NCBI RefSeq assembly: GCF_000764305.2
Contig: NW_025943627.1
Location: 125,005-189,004, forward strand
Source of the DNA: Hyalella azteca
Taxonomy: Eukaryota > Arthropoda > Malacostraca > Amphipoda > Hyalellidae
DNA length: 64,000 bases
Reading direction: 5' to 3'
Below the pieces are notes generated by a model. That model made no database searches. It was given only the letters and a program-made list of their open reading frames with translations, and had not been told where the DNA came from. The number at the start of each line of letters is the position of its first letter. Position 1 is the stretch's first letter. The position numbers were made by a program, and so were the translations under genes. Positions 21,513 to 32,839 of the stretch are shown one piece after another.

Positions 21513-24500
21513 ATTCGATTAGTTTTAAGACCAGAGGAAAGCCTATCAGAGGCTCAATTTCTATGCGTAGACTAAGGTTGTAACTAGTAACAATTTTAAC
21601 ATGACGTTTTTCTAAAATTAGGGTAGAATTTGCTTTCAAAAGAAATTCCAATCGCTTTATGAAAATAGATTATTCGAGGTAATGCAAGTCAAGGCAATTT
21701 CACCTATCTCATCCATATATACTTTGGATTGAACCACGTCCTTTTTTAAACAGTCAAATTAATTGCCGTATCATATCGCATAACTTTTATCATCTTGAAT
21801 TTCTATCGAGCAATTTTGCAAGGGCCTCAAAATTCTGCGTATATATACAACGAGGACAGAAAGATTGTAATTTCCAGAAAGATTGCTTTTGATTGCAATT
21901 TCCAGGCTCAATCCGCTAAAAATTACAGCCAACAATAAACAAAGATCAAATTAATAATGATGCTCGACTCCAACAACTAACCTAAAGATACTACATTATA
22001 GAGCACTAATTGATTAAGTAACTGAATCCGAGGAAAACATTTGCTTACAATGAGGACTTGAAGTCTTGTCATAAACCGCGTTAAAAGTGGGAGACATTCG
22101 ACGCCGACAGCCTGGCCTAACCAAAAAACTCAAATCGATTCTCTAAATGCATTATTTTCCATTCCACAAATTTATCCAGCTGGCGCGATGAATTAGAAAT
22201 TAGAACCTGAGACATACGTGCAAAAGCCGGTCAAATAACAACTGATGCAGAGCATATTTCTCAAGCTGAAATCTTTCATTATTGTCTAATGCCGCAACTT
22301 GCACCGTACAATTGCTGTGTTCTCAAATATGTGATGATGAAAGTCACACCATTTAACTACATCCTAAAAAATACTCGAAGGAAGAAAAAATTTTCCTTCA
22401 CAATTGAATATTTTCCAGTCAAATACGTCATCGTTTAAGAACGAAAACACAATAGAAAAGTGCGTGTTGATCTTAACAGAGTCAAGTTACTGCAGTAGCT
22501 CGATTTCAGTAACTTGCAATAAAGCAGCTACCAGATCACACTTCACAACAGTCAACAAGTTATTTTTGCATTGGAAGTGTTGAGCTCTAAATAAAATTCG
22601 TTTCGAGCTTTCAAATTATCAACTGCACTCTAAATTCCTAGATTGATAACCAAAATTATGGTAGAATATATGACAGGAATGCGAAATCAAATAAGTTGCT
22701 CACAAATGGGATCCCGTTTGAACACGCTCTCCCTGTAAGTTTCCTTGTTCGCGATAGTCCACAAAGACACGGCAGCTCTAGGGCAGCGAGAACGTTTTTA
22801 TACCGCATTAGACTTAGTCTTCGGGGGCTCCCGTATTCCTTGAAAATTAAGTGATCCTAATCTGATTTTCGATAATCAACACCGAAAAGGCGTGAGCAAC
22901 ATGGCGACCATCAATAAAGTCACGATGAATGTGAATTTAATTAGAGAAAATAAAACTTTCCTCGTAAATCGGCATCACATTATTTTCTTATACGGCATTA
23001 AAGTTAGTTCCTCGCGTAGAAAGAATACAAGAATAACAGGAATCACGAATTAATTCACCTCTATTAGAACTCCACATTGCATCAACAGAACTAAGCCAGC
23101 ACTACGCACACATGTTATGATGACTAAAGCCCCTTTCACACAGGGCAGTAGATACGTACTTGCGCGCATCAAAAATGTCGCGGCAGTATTTACATCGCAA
23201 TCTTTCACACGAGGCGCTTTTTACTGCTGGGATCTATCAGTTTTGCAGTGCTTTATGCTTCATCAGTCTATCTCTATGTTTATGTAACAATATTTCTATA
23301 TGGAAATCTATCTCTACGTGAGAATAATGTAAATACATCTCTATGGAAATACCTATATATTTTATGGAAAATATATTTTATATGAAATATACCTCTATCA
23401 CTTCAAGGATATATATATTTATCAATGTATATCTTTATGTTTATGTAACATTATTTATGTACCGATATTTATGTAATAATATTATGCTATAATCTATGTC
23501 ATGCAGTGCTGTTTATTATGAACCTAAAATACGGCACCACTGTCTGCTAGGATGTGGCGTCAAAAACCACCCAGTGTGAAAGATTACATTGAATACCATT
23601 GCAAGCTAAACTGTCGCGGCAAATCTACTGCCGCAGTTTTAGCGCGACACACGCTGGCGTCAGGCGTCAAGTTCTACGCCGCAGTAAAAGCAGTCATGTG
23701 TGAACAGCAGTGCACATTTCGTATGTCCGCTAAGGATAAAGGATTCCAAACGCCAGCGCCCAGCGTCTCGGCGAACGAGCGCAACAGTCAAGAGAGGTAC
23801 TGCAAGAAGTCAAAAGAGGTCCCACTGTGGCTGCATTCAAGTCATGTTAATTAAGGCCAAAAAATAAATAACAATTTCTAGTATTTAATATAAAAAGTTG
23901 TATCAAAATGTTCCCATCAATTAAAGTTATTGGTTTATCGATATAAATGATGAAGGTATCAGCTTCGACAAAATAGATGGCATTTGACGACTATACGGGC
24001 AAATTGCTGCCAGACTTACGATCTGTCACTGAGATTACAACTTACCGACGCGAACAGAAACTCACAAATTAAAGTATGCCTATTTTACTCCAAGCTAGTT
24101 CGCATATGAGATCTTTTAAAACATCATATTCATAGAATATTAAAATATGAAATTCTACCATACCATCTTGTGCTTTTAGTGACAATCACGGCTGATTTGA
24201 ACTTCCGATTTATTGTGCACGCTTGCTGATCGCCCATAACTACGTAGTGAATGAATAGATATCCGCCTATACCCGACCCGAAATATTCATTACCCAGCAA
24301 GTGGAGCCTAAAAAACGCAATAATTTGAATATTGTTCCAATAATTAGATGCGCTACTGCATGGGAATAATGCTTTGACTAACCATATTGGAATATGGCTT
24401 TTGATACCATGCGCAATGGACGCCTAATAAGAGCATGATTATTTCGATTTCGCCGGGTAATAACCTATTTCACCTTAAAATATCAAAATAAAGCTTTCGT

Positions 24501-25050
24501 CAGCGTGTTTAATCGATGAATTATCATCGAGCGTGTCTTGCAAGTTCCCCGTCTTACGTATATATAAGAGAACAATTGAGAACTTTTAAGACCATGATAT
24601 TTTTTCATTTATGCCTTGATTAGTACTTATTCCGAGTTAATTGAAGATAACTTGGGTCAACTACGTTCTGGAGTAAAATGAATTCTAATGTGTAATAAAA
24701 TAATTGAATATATTTTATAAGCATCATTCGATGCATTTGGCACGCTTTGTGTACATTTCTAATTTTAATAATCTAACTTCAAACTCAATTCATTGTATTT
24801 AAATTTCATCGATGGCGCTTGTGCGATGATTAAGAGATGGCCACTTGTGGTAAAACTTCATTGTGCCATCGATGAATAAGACCCTATAAATCATCGATGA
24901 TTCATCAATGAATGCCATCTATACTCGCACAACCTCTCAATTTATTGTCGTTTTACCGTAGATTTTTAGCAGATGTGGCCACCCACCGTTACGCCACGTA
25001 TAATCTACCATCGCCACCTATAATCATCGGTTCGCCACCCTTAATTTTTA
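21513..25050. other. Gene-poor stretch
   Basis: No exon recognised. 22738-22920 is less AT-rich. 23128-23735 may be a decayed inverted-repeat element: AATCTTTCACACGAGGCG near 23209 is echoed in reverse by CGTCAAAAACCACCCAGTGTGAAAG near 23570. Between them, 23255-23505 is a drifted tract of TATCTCTATGTTTATGTAAC-type units. Confidence 0.45.
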
Positions 25051-26083
25051 CTTGCGGTAGAGAGTCGAGCTGGAAACTTTTAACATCACAAACGCGGCTT
25101 GGTATTCCCGATGGCTTCTCGTAATCCAGAGGGACAAGTTTTTCATTATAGTTATTGATAGTGAAACAAGAGCCTCGCAATGAGGCTTCGTGAGCAGTAT
25201 TTCAGAGTTGTACTTCATGTCCACACCTGTGGATAAAATAGGGAATGTCATTCTATATTCCGGAATATTACGAAAGGCTTGTGGCACAAAACTTGATGCA
25301 AAAATAGTTAATCTTCACTTTTCATTTGCCATCTGAAAATCATCACAATTGTGAGACAGGAAAAGCTTTAAAATAAGATATATTAGGAAACCTGGGAAAA
25401 TTATATCATTAGTGATCCTCAAAAATTTCTGCACACACCAATTGATGAAAATATGCTACTCAGTTCCGGCTCCCGGTGTTTGAGAATGTCAATGTTTGAT
25501 GGCAGAGCGAGATACGGCATAACGAAGAGGAGGACGTTCTGGTACCTGGAAAAAAACAGTGTTAACAATATACATGTTTTACAATGAATGCATGTAATTG
25601 AATAATATAACAAAAATTGTGTTAATAAGAATAGTTATTATAAAATAAAGTTGAACTGAAACTAAACGAAAGACTAACCTGTTGAATTCATGCCAAGTTT
25701 CTCTATTTTTGATAGAACTTCTGTTCAACAAGGTTTGTAAGACAAGATCTGGTTCGCTCTTCATGGATTTAAAGAAGATCCTCGCAGCCATGATTTCCTG
25801 GACGCCCTTATGGTAGAACTGGTACACAAGGTGAGGTTTAGGACTTGGAAGTTTCTTCGTGAGGAACACAACCGACTTGACGACATTGATGTCCAGAGTC
25901 TTCAGAAGGTCCCATTCTCGGAATTTCTTCACCAGACAGCGCTCAACAGGACGCATGTCTTCCTCTGACATCATGATTTTGTTTTCCGATATGCAGTCGA
26001 AGGCAAACTGATAAATTTCTTCCAAGGCTTCACGAATAAAACATTCTTGCTTAACGAAGGGTCTGTCGAGAAGCTTTTGTGCT
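25051..26083 (-). pseudogene. Truncated HEPN-NACHT gene copy (3' part only)
   Basis: Three exons homologous to the gene at 48260-52889, in the same order and phases: a 3' piece of exon 2 at 25679-26083, the 107-nt exon at 25439-25545, and a partial C-terminal exon at 25051-25226. Exon 2 homology starts abruptly within the codons for the LLDRPF region (TTTTGTGCTA, then unrelated DNA), so the HEPN and NACHT domains are absent. The C-terminal exon also ends early. The remaining reading frames are intact and close to the parent (YQFAFDCISENKIMMSEEDM), so the copy is young. Confidence 0.88.
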
Positions 26084-26086
26084 ATT

Positions 26087-27087
26087 TTTTATGCAAATTC
26101 AATGTAATTGTTTATTACCAAATTATGTGTTTTTTGTTGAGTTGCAACTAGTTTTGAGTCGTTGTACATAAAAGTCACCCTAGACTTAAGAAGTAGAATT
26201 CAGTAGCTACGATAAAGATCAATAATAATGTATTCCGCGGACATTTATTCCAGTAAGTCTCGTGAAACGAGGCTGGTGGGCGAGTGTGTTGTGTTGTAGA
26301 AATGTAGCAAGCCTTACATTAAATACTGATTTGGAAATTTATTTTTATTTTGAAATTTTTGTCTATTATGAAATTCGTTTCTGTCTTTATGTTTGGTTAG
26401 CGGAGTTCCCGCTAACTGACGAGGTGTCTTTGGACAGCGGCAGGTTGATTCGAGAGCTAATTTTTAGAGAGATTTACACGCGGGCGGAGCTCTGATGCAT
26501 GTTCTCTGCTCTTGCCACGTAATGCTTTTGTTGAACATGTAACTCCGTCTGACTCGAGTAACTATGATCAGTGCCACGTTTACCCTGAACCACTTGAACA
26601 AACGACCCGACTACAAATACTTTGCTAGTGAATGCTACACGTTTTTATCAGTGATTTACATTGTTCATTAGCGTGCACTTATGACGTGTTGTTTTGCTTT
26701 GGACTCACGGTATCTACTATCATGGTCTAAATTGTCATACTCTCATACTCATGTTAATATTTTTTCTGAAAATGTTAAGTTCTCAATCGATTTATAATTT
26801 TTATTTGCACTCAGACGGAAAGGCTGTGTTTAAAGTTTCACTTGAGATTTGCTAGAAAATGTCTCAATAAATTTACAATCAGCCCAGTCGAAAGGCTATA
26901 GTGTGGCTTGGATTCGTCATTGAGAACTCCAAGCTGAAGGCTGAATTTATTGAGTATTTTGTCGTAGTGAGACTCGAAATATTTTGGAACTGAAATTCTT
27001 CAACATCATTACATTAGTACAACATTACGACATTCAACATTAGTAGCCCATTGAAAACAACTTGAAAATTTAAACGCGTGTGTAGCC
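26087..27087. other. No gene seen
   Basis: AT-rich DNA between the truncated NACHT copy and repeat R. The ORF at 26262-26495 (+) shows no recognisable motif. Confidence 0.5.
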
Positions 27088-27660
27088 AGAGAACTTCGTT
27101 AGTTCAATTTTCGTTTTGAATGAGGTTTGATTGTTCTCATGATTGTCGAGTTTCGATCAATTATCTATTGTAAAATCAGTGTATGTAATAATAAACTCAT
27201 GGAAGAATTTTCCATCTTTCTTTTCCTAAGTTTTGCAGAAGAAACCAATCGCGTAAGCATACATAAAAATTTCCAGATGCATCGTATTGGATGAACTCTA
27301 TCAATAACCAAGGACTGCCTGCAGCTATGGATAGGGCGAGCAGCAAGAACATGAAAATGCTTCTTTGAATGCAATAAAAATAACTTTTTAAAGCCTGCAC
27401 AGGTGCATAGACACCTGCAATGAGCACAGGTGTCGTTAGCTGCGACCTACAGCGCACTAACCACAACCACTTCAACAGAACGCACACATTCTGCTTGAGC
27501 GCATAAGCGCCACGTCGGATAGCACGACACCACGGCTCTTCAGATAGCCCTGGGCTGGAACTCAGGTTAACTAAACCCAACCTTCGTGGTCTTTCTCTTT
27601 GCCTTGCGCCAGAGTGCAAGCAACCTGCGCTTGGAACCTGCAAGTCGCGTGATAGCACAA
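27088..27660 (-). repeat. Repeat R, copy 1, with open - strand frame
   Basis: Shared with 36659-36958 plus 37380-37635, where copy 2 is split by about 420 bp. An open - strand frame (27197-27667) runs through the whole unit: an Arg/Ser-rich part (SGARQRERPRRLGL) followed by a hydrophobic segment (IFMFLLLALSIAAGSPWLL) and a short tail ending ERWKILP. Both copies keep the frame with only a few substitutions. I do not recognise it; it may be exon relics of a small membrane or secreted protein carried in a repeat. Confidence 0.6.
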
Positions 27661-27924
27661 CACCCATGGCACTTCACGGCAGCTCGTGTACGCGCGTACA
27701 GCATAAAAATTAATTATCGTTTCGCAGGTGCAATTGGTTGCCCTTAGCTCAGTTTGCCCCAGGTCTCTATAGCGAGTGGCTGCCTTGCGCTGATAGTCAG
27801 ATGTTTGCAGAGATATTTATCCGACTGAGACTGGATTTCAGTTTTCGAGTGAAACATCAAGCTACTGAATGTCATGCAATTTATCTAAATTCTTGATACC
27901 GCACGAGTCACTAATTGTATCTTC

Positions 27925-28032
27925 CCCATGTTGAGGGATAGGATTATCGATCACTTGACTGCTCACCATCTCATATCAGATTGCCAACATGGTTTTATTA
28001 CCGGCAGATCCTGCACCACTAACTTAAAGTCG
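27925..28032 (+). mobile_element. LINE fragment (RT fingers region)
   Basis: A 108-bp piece matching 11925-12005 of the main LINE: DHLTAHHLISDCQHGFITGR. Both ends are abrupt. Confidence 0.85.
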
Positions 28033-28174
28033 GTTTCAATCCACAAGGCTGCTAAAGGATCTACTTCATGGAAAGATAAGCTTGATTTATTGGTTGAATT
28101 TTTATTTTGAAATGATCATTGTTTGTGAGGGCAAGAGAGAAATGATACCGTATGTAAGGCATGTCCATTAATGC

Positions 28175-28413
28175 AACGGTTTCAGCGTTTATTACGTCGT
28201 AGGCCTGTCGCCGATTCTTAAAATTGCAGAACATTCACAGCTTGTTGCGGGCTTGAACTCGCTACTCACTGCTTCAAATTTTCTTTGCTTAACTGCCCGG
28301 CCTACTTGCCAATTCAGAGCAGAAACTAGCGCACAGAGCTGGGATCGAACCCGCACCTCTGTGCTCCAATCTTGGTACTCTGAACTTTAACCATTGCTCC
28401 ATCCTGCCCATTA
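28175..28413 (-). mobile_element. tRNA-derived SINE, copy 2
   Basis: Carries TAGGCCTGTCGCCGATTCTT, the CACAGAGCTGGGATCGAACC box-B region and a degenerate box A near CATTGCTCCATCCTGCCC. It is diverged from the copies at 8953 and 39645. Confidence 0.8.
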
Positions 28414-28503
28414 AGTCTGCAGTTTTTTAATTACTACATACCGTCCTTAGGTGTGTAGAGTTTGATGTCCAGTATGCAGATCACTGCTCACTTCTGCGTT
28501 GGT

Positions 28504-28735
28504 AGTTACTGTAGTGAGCGGATGATCACAATCTGCATAAACAGCTTAATAGCTACCGATCATTTACCCACAATCTTATTTCGAATCTTGATCATCAAAA
28601 ATTTTAGCACTGTTCCGATCAAAAACCTGAGCATTTACCCACAATCTTACCCCGAATCTTGGCCATCCAAATTTTGTAAACGATAATTTACCCACGATCG
28701 ACCATGCACTATTTTAACCAAGAACTCAGGGCTTA
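28504..28735. repeat. Left terminal inverted repeat of the Polinton-like element
   Basis: Matches the reverse complement of 32199-32362 (AGCGGATGATCACA, GCATAAACAG, ATTTACCCACAATCTTACC, CCAAATTTTGTAAACGAT). The left copy has about 70 extra bp, an internal duplication containing a second ATTTACCCACAATCTTA. Confidence 0.88.
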
Positions 28736-28739
28736 ACCT

Positions 28740-29340
28740 AGAGCGGCTGTCAGAAAAATAGTTCTGTGAAATATATAATTGATTTAAATTTTTGAAATAC
28801 ATTCCAGAACCGGGGTTTTCATCTTTATAGATGAACACAACGCTATATGGTACTTTGTACGTTTCATTACATAATTCTTGAAACTCTGCAAGGGGCATAA
28901 CGCAAGCAATGTAATCACTGTGAATATTCTTCATATCGATGAAAGGAAACTCGATGAGAGTTAATAAATTTGAATTCGTTCTAATGGTTTGTCTTGGTTA
29001 TATGTGTTAGTTTTGGGATAATTGATCAGGCACAGAAGCAGCATTTTCAAAGTATTCGATTGCACATTTCTGATGGCGTCTTTTAGATAAATTTTCATGC
29101 TTTTCATCAATATTGCCATTGCCGTTGAAAAATAAATCAATTATTTCAGATTTATGATATCCCTTATCGAAAGAATTTTTCAACAACTTATATTCAGGTT
29201 GATGAGTTTACTTGCTATACAGGAATTGTTGAAATCAATAAAGTTCTCCAATAGCAACTTCAGAAGCAACGACGTTTTACCGCAATTTGATCTTCCAATT
29301 ATGAGACCTTTCAAACTTGGAAAAGGAAATACAAAATGAT
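28740..29340 (-). pseudogene. Viral-type packaging ATPase relic (P-loop NTPase)
   Basis: Read on the - strand, a P-loop (GRSNCGKTS) occurs near 29275-29315. It is followed by a segment starting HQPEYKLLKNSF near 29190, then after a deletion a PRQTIR motif near 28985 and a C-terminal piece (AEFQELCNETYKVPYSVV) in the 28934-28740 ORF. The order and spacing match the A32/FtsK-like DNA-packaging ATPases of Polinton-type elements; Walker B has been lost in the deletion. At least two frame breaks make it non-functional. It could derive from another viral lineage with a related ATPase. Confidence 0.62.
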
Positions 29341-29756
29341 TTTTCTGTTTATTTTTATTATATATCCACTGTTAAAGCATTTCTTAAAGTTTTATTTCTA
29401 ACATTATTTTCAATGTTTGTTCTAATATATTCACTTGAATTACCAGCTGATTTATTTCGGTGGAGAGATGGGAATATCTTCGCAGATATTATCAACATCA
29501 ATCATCAAAGATATTATCAACGAATTAATATTTCCAGAATTGAACATCACCTCTCTTTGAACATCTGTTATTGCTTCTACAATTTCTTTAAGAGATTTCA
29601 TCAGGCTTTTTTATCCTCACAGGCTACCTCGAACGACAATAGCGTGTAAATGAACTACCCTCTAGTAACTTTAATTTGCCTCCATCATGAATGACTCTAT
29701 ATTTTCGAATATTTTTAATGGTCTCGTCACACTTGACTAGTTGGAATGACTTAACA
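29341..29756 (-). other. Unassigned - strand coding relic within the element
   Basis: The - strand of 29480-29690 reads a hydrophilic, partly helical stretch (LKEIVEAITDVQREVMFNSG) with stops on either side. It may be a further gene of the Polinton-like element. No family is recognised. The + strand ORF at 29317-29649 is probably its shadow. Confidence 0.3.
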
Positions 29757-29960
29757 TAACATAGCATAACATAGTGATGTCGGCTCTGAAGTGTAGGCCT
29801 GATGTGGAGAACAAAATAGGCCCCAGGACGCTTCCTTGTGGCACGCCACTGCGCACTGATGCCCAGTCTGACACGGTTCCGTTAATACTGACACGTTGTC
29901 GTCTACCTACTAGAAAATCTCTGATCCATTGGAGTACGTTTCCCTCAATCCCCCTCTTAA
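29757..29960 (-). mobile_element. Internally deleted LINE fragment
   Basis: 29757-29810 is the LINE 3' end (TAACATAGTGATGTCGGC, then GCCTGATGTGG). It is joined directly to 29811-29960, which is the reverse complement of the RT region around SGVPQGSVLG (GCTTCCTTGTGGCACGCCAC). About 1 kb between them is missing. Confidence 0.85.
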
Positions 29961-30109
29961 CTGAAGCGAAAATACATCAAGTAGAGTGAATTGTATGTTT
30001 GTTGTCAATTATTTCATATGGTACATTAGCTCTCATTTTTTATTAACCAAGATTATAAATGCATTTGATGCATTTATAAACTTAGTTTAATATATATCTT
30101 TCCCAAAAT

Positions 30110-30740
30110 CACAGTAGAGTTCTCTAGCGAACGCCTGTTCCAATATTGAATCTTTCCTCAAGATTTGCAAGTCGTTCAGAAAACTCATCCTGCTTTATCA
30201 TTACTTCTACTACTTTATTCATGTTGTCATCTTCCGCCTTCCGGTGTTTCAACATCATCAATAGATGCATATAATTCAACTTGAATTCCTGCTAATGAGG
30301 ATACTTTTTCATCGAGGAATTTCAAATTTTCATTTGTTTTAGCAATTTTAATCTTACTTCAGTCATTTCTTGAGTTAATTTCATACCAGCATTTTCCAAT
30401 TCTGTTTTTACTTCAATCATTTCCTGAGTTATTTTTCCATCAAGAGTTTCTACTATTCTACTATTGATTTTACTGCAGGCAATTCATTCTCGATAAAGTT
30501 GATATGCACCATGACACCCTCCCTCGATCACTACATTTCTTTTTTATTGCTCATTTTTAAATCCTTTACATGAACATCTAAGACTTTCACGACCTCCTCA
30601 TCAACATAACTCTTGCATGCGGCATCCTTATCCTCAATTGAACAAGAGATATTTGCAAGATTCCGATCATTGGTCATTCAGATCACAATTTTTCAGCGTG
30701 AAGGTACTGAAAGCCAATACCTGGGGGACCTCTTAGATGT
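30110..30740 (-). pseudogene. Coiled-coil protein relic of the Polinton-like element
   Basis: The - strand frames contain DKDAACKSYVDEEV near 30600 and then long charged helical stretches (ITQEMIEVKTELENAG near 30400; EERFNIGTG near 30140) broken by frameshifts. The D-x-DA-x-K-x-YVD motif before a coiled coil recurs in structural proteins of such elements, as I recall them. It is non-functional. Confidence 0.45.
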
Positions 30741-30744
30741 AATA

Positions 30745-31135
30745 TGGGTGTACTATTAAAATATGTTCCAAATATATTAAAATGTGTATCTCTCATGAAA
30801 ATATATCTGACTCTAGGTACTTCTAATAATCTCGAATAATGTTTTAAATCATGTTGTGTTAATTTTTTAATAGGTATTATTTTCTTGGAGGATTTAAGTG
30901 GAGACCTTCCCTACAAGATTTTTTTTCGGTGAAGATTTTTTTTTCGCTGGGATCAATCTCAAACCAGATCCCTTTTTAGCTTCCATTGCTTCATTATGTC
31001 AGTTTGTTGCTGCTATAAGTTTTTCATCAGTTTTCTTCTTATTAACCGCTCTGGATATGGTAGAAGCCCCTCCTGCCAGAGACTCGGCATACAGCGCCTA
31101 TATCAGGGATTGCATAGACGAAAGCATATAGCAGA
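30745..31135 (-). pseudogene. Minor-capsid-like / adenain-like protease relic
   Basis: The - strand reads LAGGASTISRAVNKKKTDEK near 31080-31020, the Gly/Ala-rich amphipathic motif of minor capsid proteins in Polinton-type elements. Then comes a basic stretch (PAKKKSSPKK). In another frame near 30850 there is LTQHDLKHYSRLLEVP followed by FMRD, resembling the start of adenain-type cysteine proteases. The catalytic part is not present. Stops and frameshifts abound. The + strand ORF at 30898-31131 is a shadow. Confidence 0.5.
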
Positions 31136-31330
31136 AATTGAAAAAAATGAAACCTACTTTTGCTGATATAAAAGAAGTTTAGTTTTTTTTAGAAATCAAG
31201 CAACGTCCGCTCTCAAATATTTTTTTTTCTTCATAACATACTGAGAGTGCTCAGCATCAGTCTTTTTTGACACTTTATGCAATACATCATTTTAATATGA
31301 TATAAATCCAAGAGAATTTCCAAATTTTTA

Positions 31331-31525
31331 GCAATTTATATTCATTTCTTCACCATCAGATTGTAATTGAATTATTCTGACTGGAAGAATCAAGGCATAA
31401 GCATGTGTATTGTAAGGAATGTTATTATTGAATTCAGCTTTAATCCTCATGTCAATAAGACTCTCCTTAAGACGTTCATTTTGCCGACTGATATCAAACG
31501 CGAAAATCGTATGTAAAAACCAAAT
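31331..31525 (-). pseudogene. Capsid-like protein C-terminal relic
   Basis: The - strand open frame has FDISRQNERLKESLIDMRIK followed by YNTHAYALILPVRIIQ and a stop near 31330. The pattern (D-x-S-R-Q-N ... D-x-R ... A-Y-x-L-I) matches a widespread arthropod/cnidarian element protein that I take to be a double-jelly-roll-type capsid C-terminus. It is cut on the 5' side by the LINE fragment at 31530. Confidence 0.45.
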
Positions 31526-31529
31526 ATAA

Positions 31530-31715
31530 CATGATATAACATAGCGATGTCGGCGCTGAAGAGTATAGGCCTGATGTGGCCTGTCGCCGATTCTTACTTT
31601 TCGTGACTTGTTCACAGAAGATCTAAAATCGTGTCATTTGACCGGATCTTTTCAGGACTGACGATTGTTTGAAATAGCTACTAGACATCCACCGGGTTCG
31701 ATATGGTGCTAGGCA
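31530..31715 (-). mobile_element. LINE 3'-end fragment
   Basis: Begins with the AACATAGCGATGTCGGCGCT tail and continues through CCTGTCGCCGATTCTT and GACTGACGATTGTTTGAAAT. It is an inverted match of 31995-32180, so the two form an inverted pair about 100 bp apart. Confidence 0.88.
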
Positions 31716-31817
31716 TTTCAAGTCTAAACATATATTTTTCAATAGCTTTATCTAGTTTGTTCTTATATGCGTAAAATGGTAACAGATTATGACCGGTCAG
31801 GATTATCATTGATCAAG

Positions 31818-32185
31818 ACGGCCACGGCTATAAACTAATAAAACTGCGCTGCAACTTATCCAAGCGACATTTCTTCTCGCTTCGAAGCACTGACATGTGG
31901 AATAGCCTCCCTGATTACGTCGTTGACGCTCCGAGTATGAACGCGTTCTCGACAGACAAGATAAAGCAATGGAAAGATGACTTGAATGCCTAGCACCATA
32001 TCGAACCCACGGTGGAAGTCTAGTATAGCTATTTCAAACTATCGTCAGTCTTGAAAAGATCCGGTAATAGGACACGAGTTTAGATCTTTTGTGTACAAGC
32101 CACGAAAAGTACAAGTATCGGCGACAGGCCAAATCTGGGCCTACTCTTCAGCGCCGACATCGCTATGTTATTTTATGTTAAGACA
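31818..32185 (+). mobile_element. LINE 3'-end fragment
   Basis: Corresponds to 12985-13300 of the main LINE (GGCCACGGCTATAAACTAAT, TTCTTCTCGCTTCGA, GACATGTGGAATAGCCTCCC). It ends in the family's tail GCCGACATCGCTATGTTA just before the right inverted repeat. Confidence 0.88.
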
Positions 32186-32198
32186 GACCATTAGAACT

Positions 32199-32362
32199 AA
32201 TTTTAAGCCCTGGGTTCTCGGTTTAAATTGTGGATGGTCGACCGTGGGTAAATGATCGTTTACAAAATTTGGATGGTCAAGATTCGGGGTAAGATTGTGG
32301 GTAAATGATCGGTAGCTGTTAAACTGTTTATGCAGGATGTGATCATCCGCTGGCTAGTAACT
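32199..32362. repeat. Right terminal inverted repeat of the Polinton-like element
   Basis: Reverse complement of the left repeat. Starts AAGCCCTGGGTTCTCGGTTT and ends GCTAGTAACT. It is about 80 percent similar by eye and lacks the 70-bp internal duplication of the left arm. Confidence 0.88.
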
Positions 32363-32599
32363 ATATGCGTTAATGTTTTAATTCACACGGTTTTGAAATT
32401 CCAATTTAGGTTGCCTACATATAATATCCAGCATGTGGTAAAACTGTATTGAACGTTTTCTCTCCTCTTCTGAGTTAATTTTCATTCCGCTATTTCAATA
32501 GATACTTTCTTACTACCGATTCTACTTTCAGATTTTCATTTCATTTGATTATTTCGCGTTATTTTTCATGAATTAATCAGCCTGGCAAAAGCAGCAAAA

Positions 32600-32705
32600 A
32601 TGAAGCCCATCACACGTTTTTTATTGGGGCTCACTAGTTTAGTGTGCGTGTCGTTCACCTACTGGCTGGCAATGGAACATTACTGGCAACCCATTGCCTT
32701 TCAAA
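32600..32705 (+). CDS. Signal-anchor first exon, probably of DUF229 copy B
   Basis: ATG in AAAATGAAG context, then MKPITRFLLGLTSLVCVSFT and YWLAMEHYWQP: a short basic N-terminus and a ~19-residue hydrophobic segment, as in a type II membrane anchor or signal peptide. A donor (CAAA|GTGAGT) ends the exon after 35 codons plus 1 base. The next DUF229 exon (36349) needs exactly one incoming base, so the phases fit and the gene would read ...FQ-IDG.... If not spliced here, the frame runs to 32830. The assignment to DUF229 is inferred from phase, strand, distance and the family's usual N-terminal anchor. Confidence 0.55.
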
Positions 32706-32839
32706 GTGAGTATTACTATGATTTTCGTGGCCATGAGGTCCAATCCTTGCAATTAGGTGACGAATTATTTAGTTATCCCGAACGATCCATTTACATTATA
32801 AACAAGCAATTTATTGAAGCTAAATTATAATACTTTATA

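Larger units (their letters stand above)
28504..32362 (-). mobile_element. Decayed Polinton/adintovirus-like element with long inverted repeats
   Basis: About 3.9 kb bounded by terminal inverted repeats (28504-28735 and 32199-32362), both starting AGTTACT; Polinton ends conventionally begin with AG. Inside, on the - strand, are gene relics in the order capsid-like (31331-31525), minor-capsid/protease-like (30745-31135), a coiled-coil protein (30110-30740) and a packaging-type ATPase (28740-29340). All are interrupted. Three LINE fragments lie inside. Full Polintons are 15-20 kb with DNA polymerase and integrase, which are missing here, so this is a heavily deleted old copy. No convincing 6-bp target duplication is visible. 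Gene identities are from recalled family patterns and not from a search. Confidence 0.62.

Noticed and set aside
30898..31131. + strand protein METFPTRFFFGEDFFFAG...
   Set aside because: Antisense shadow of the minor-capsid-like relic; composition typical of the reverse of Lys-rich coding.
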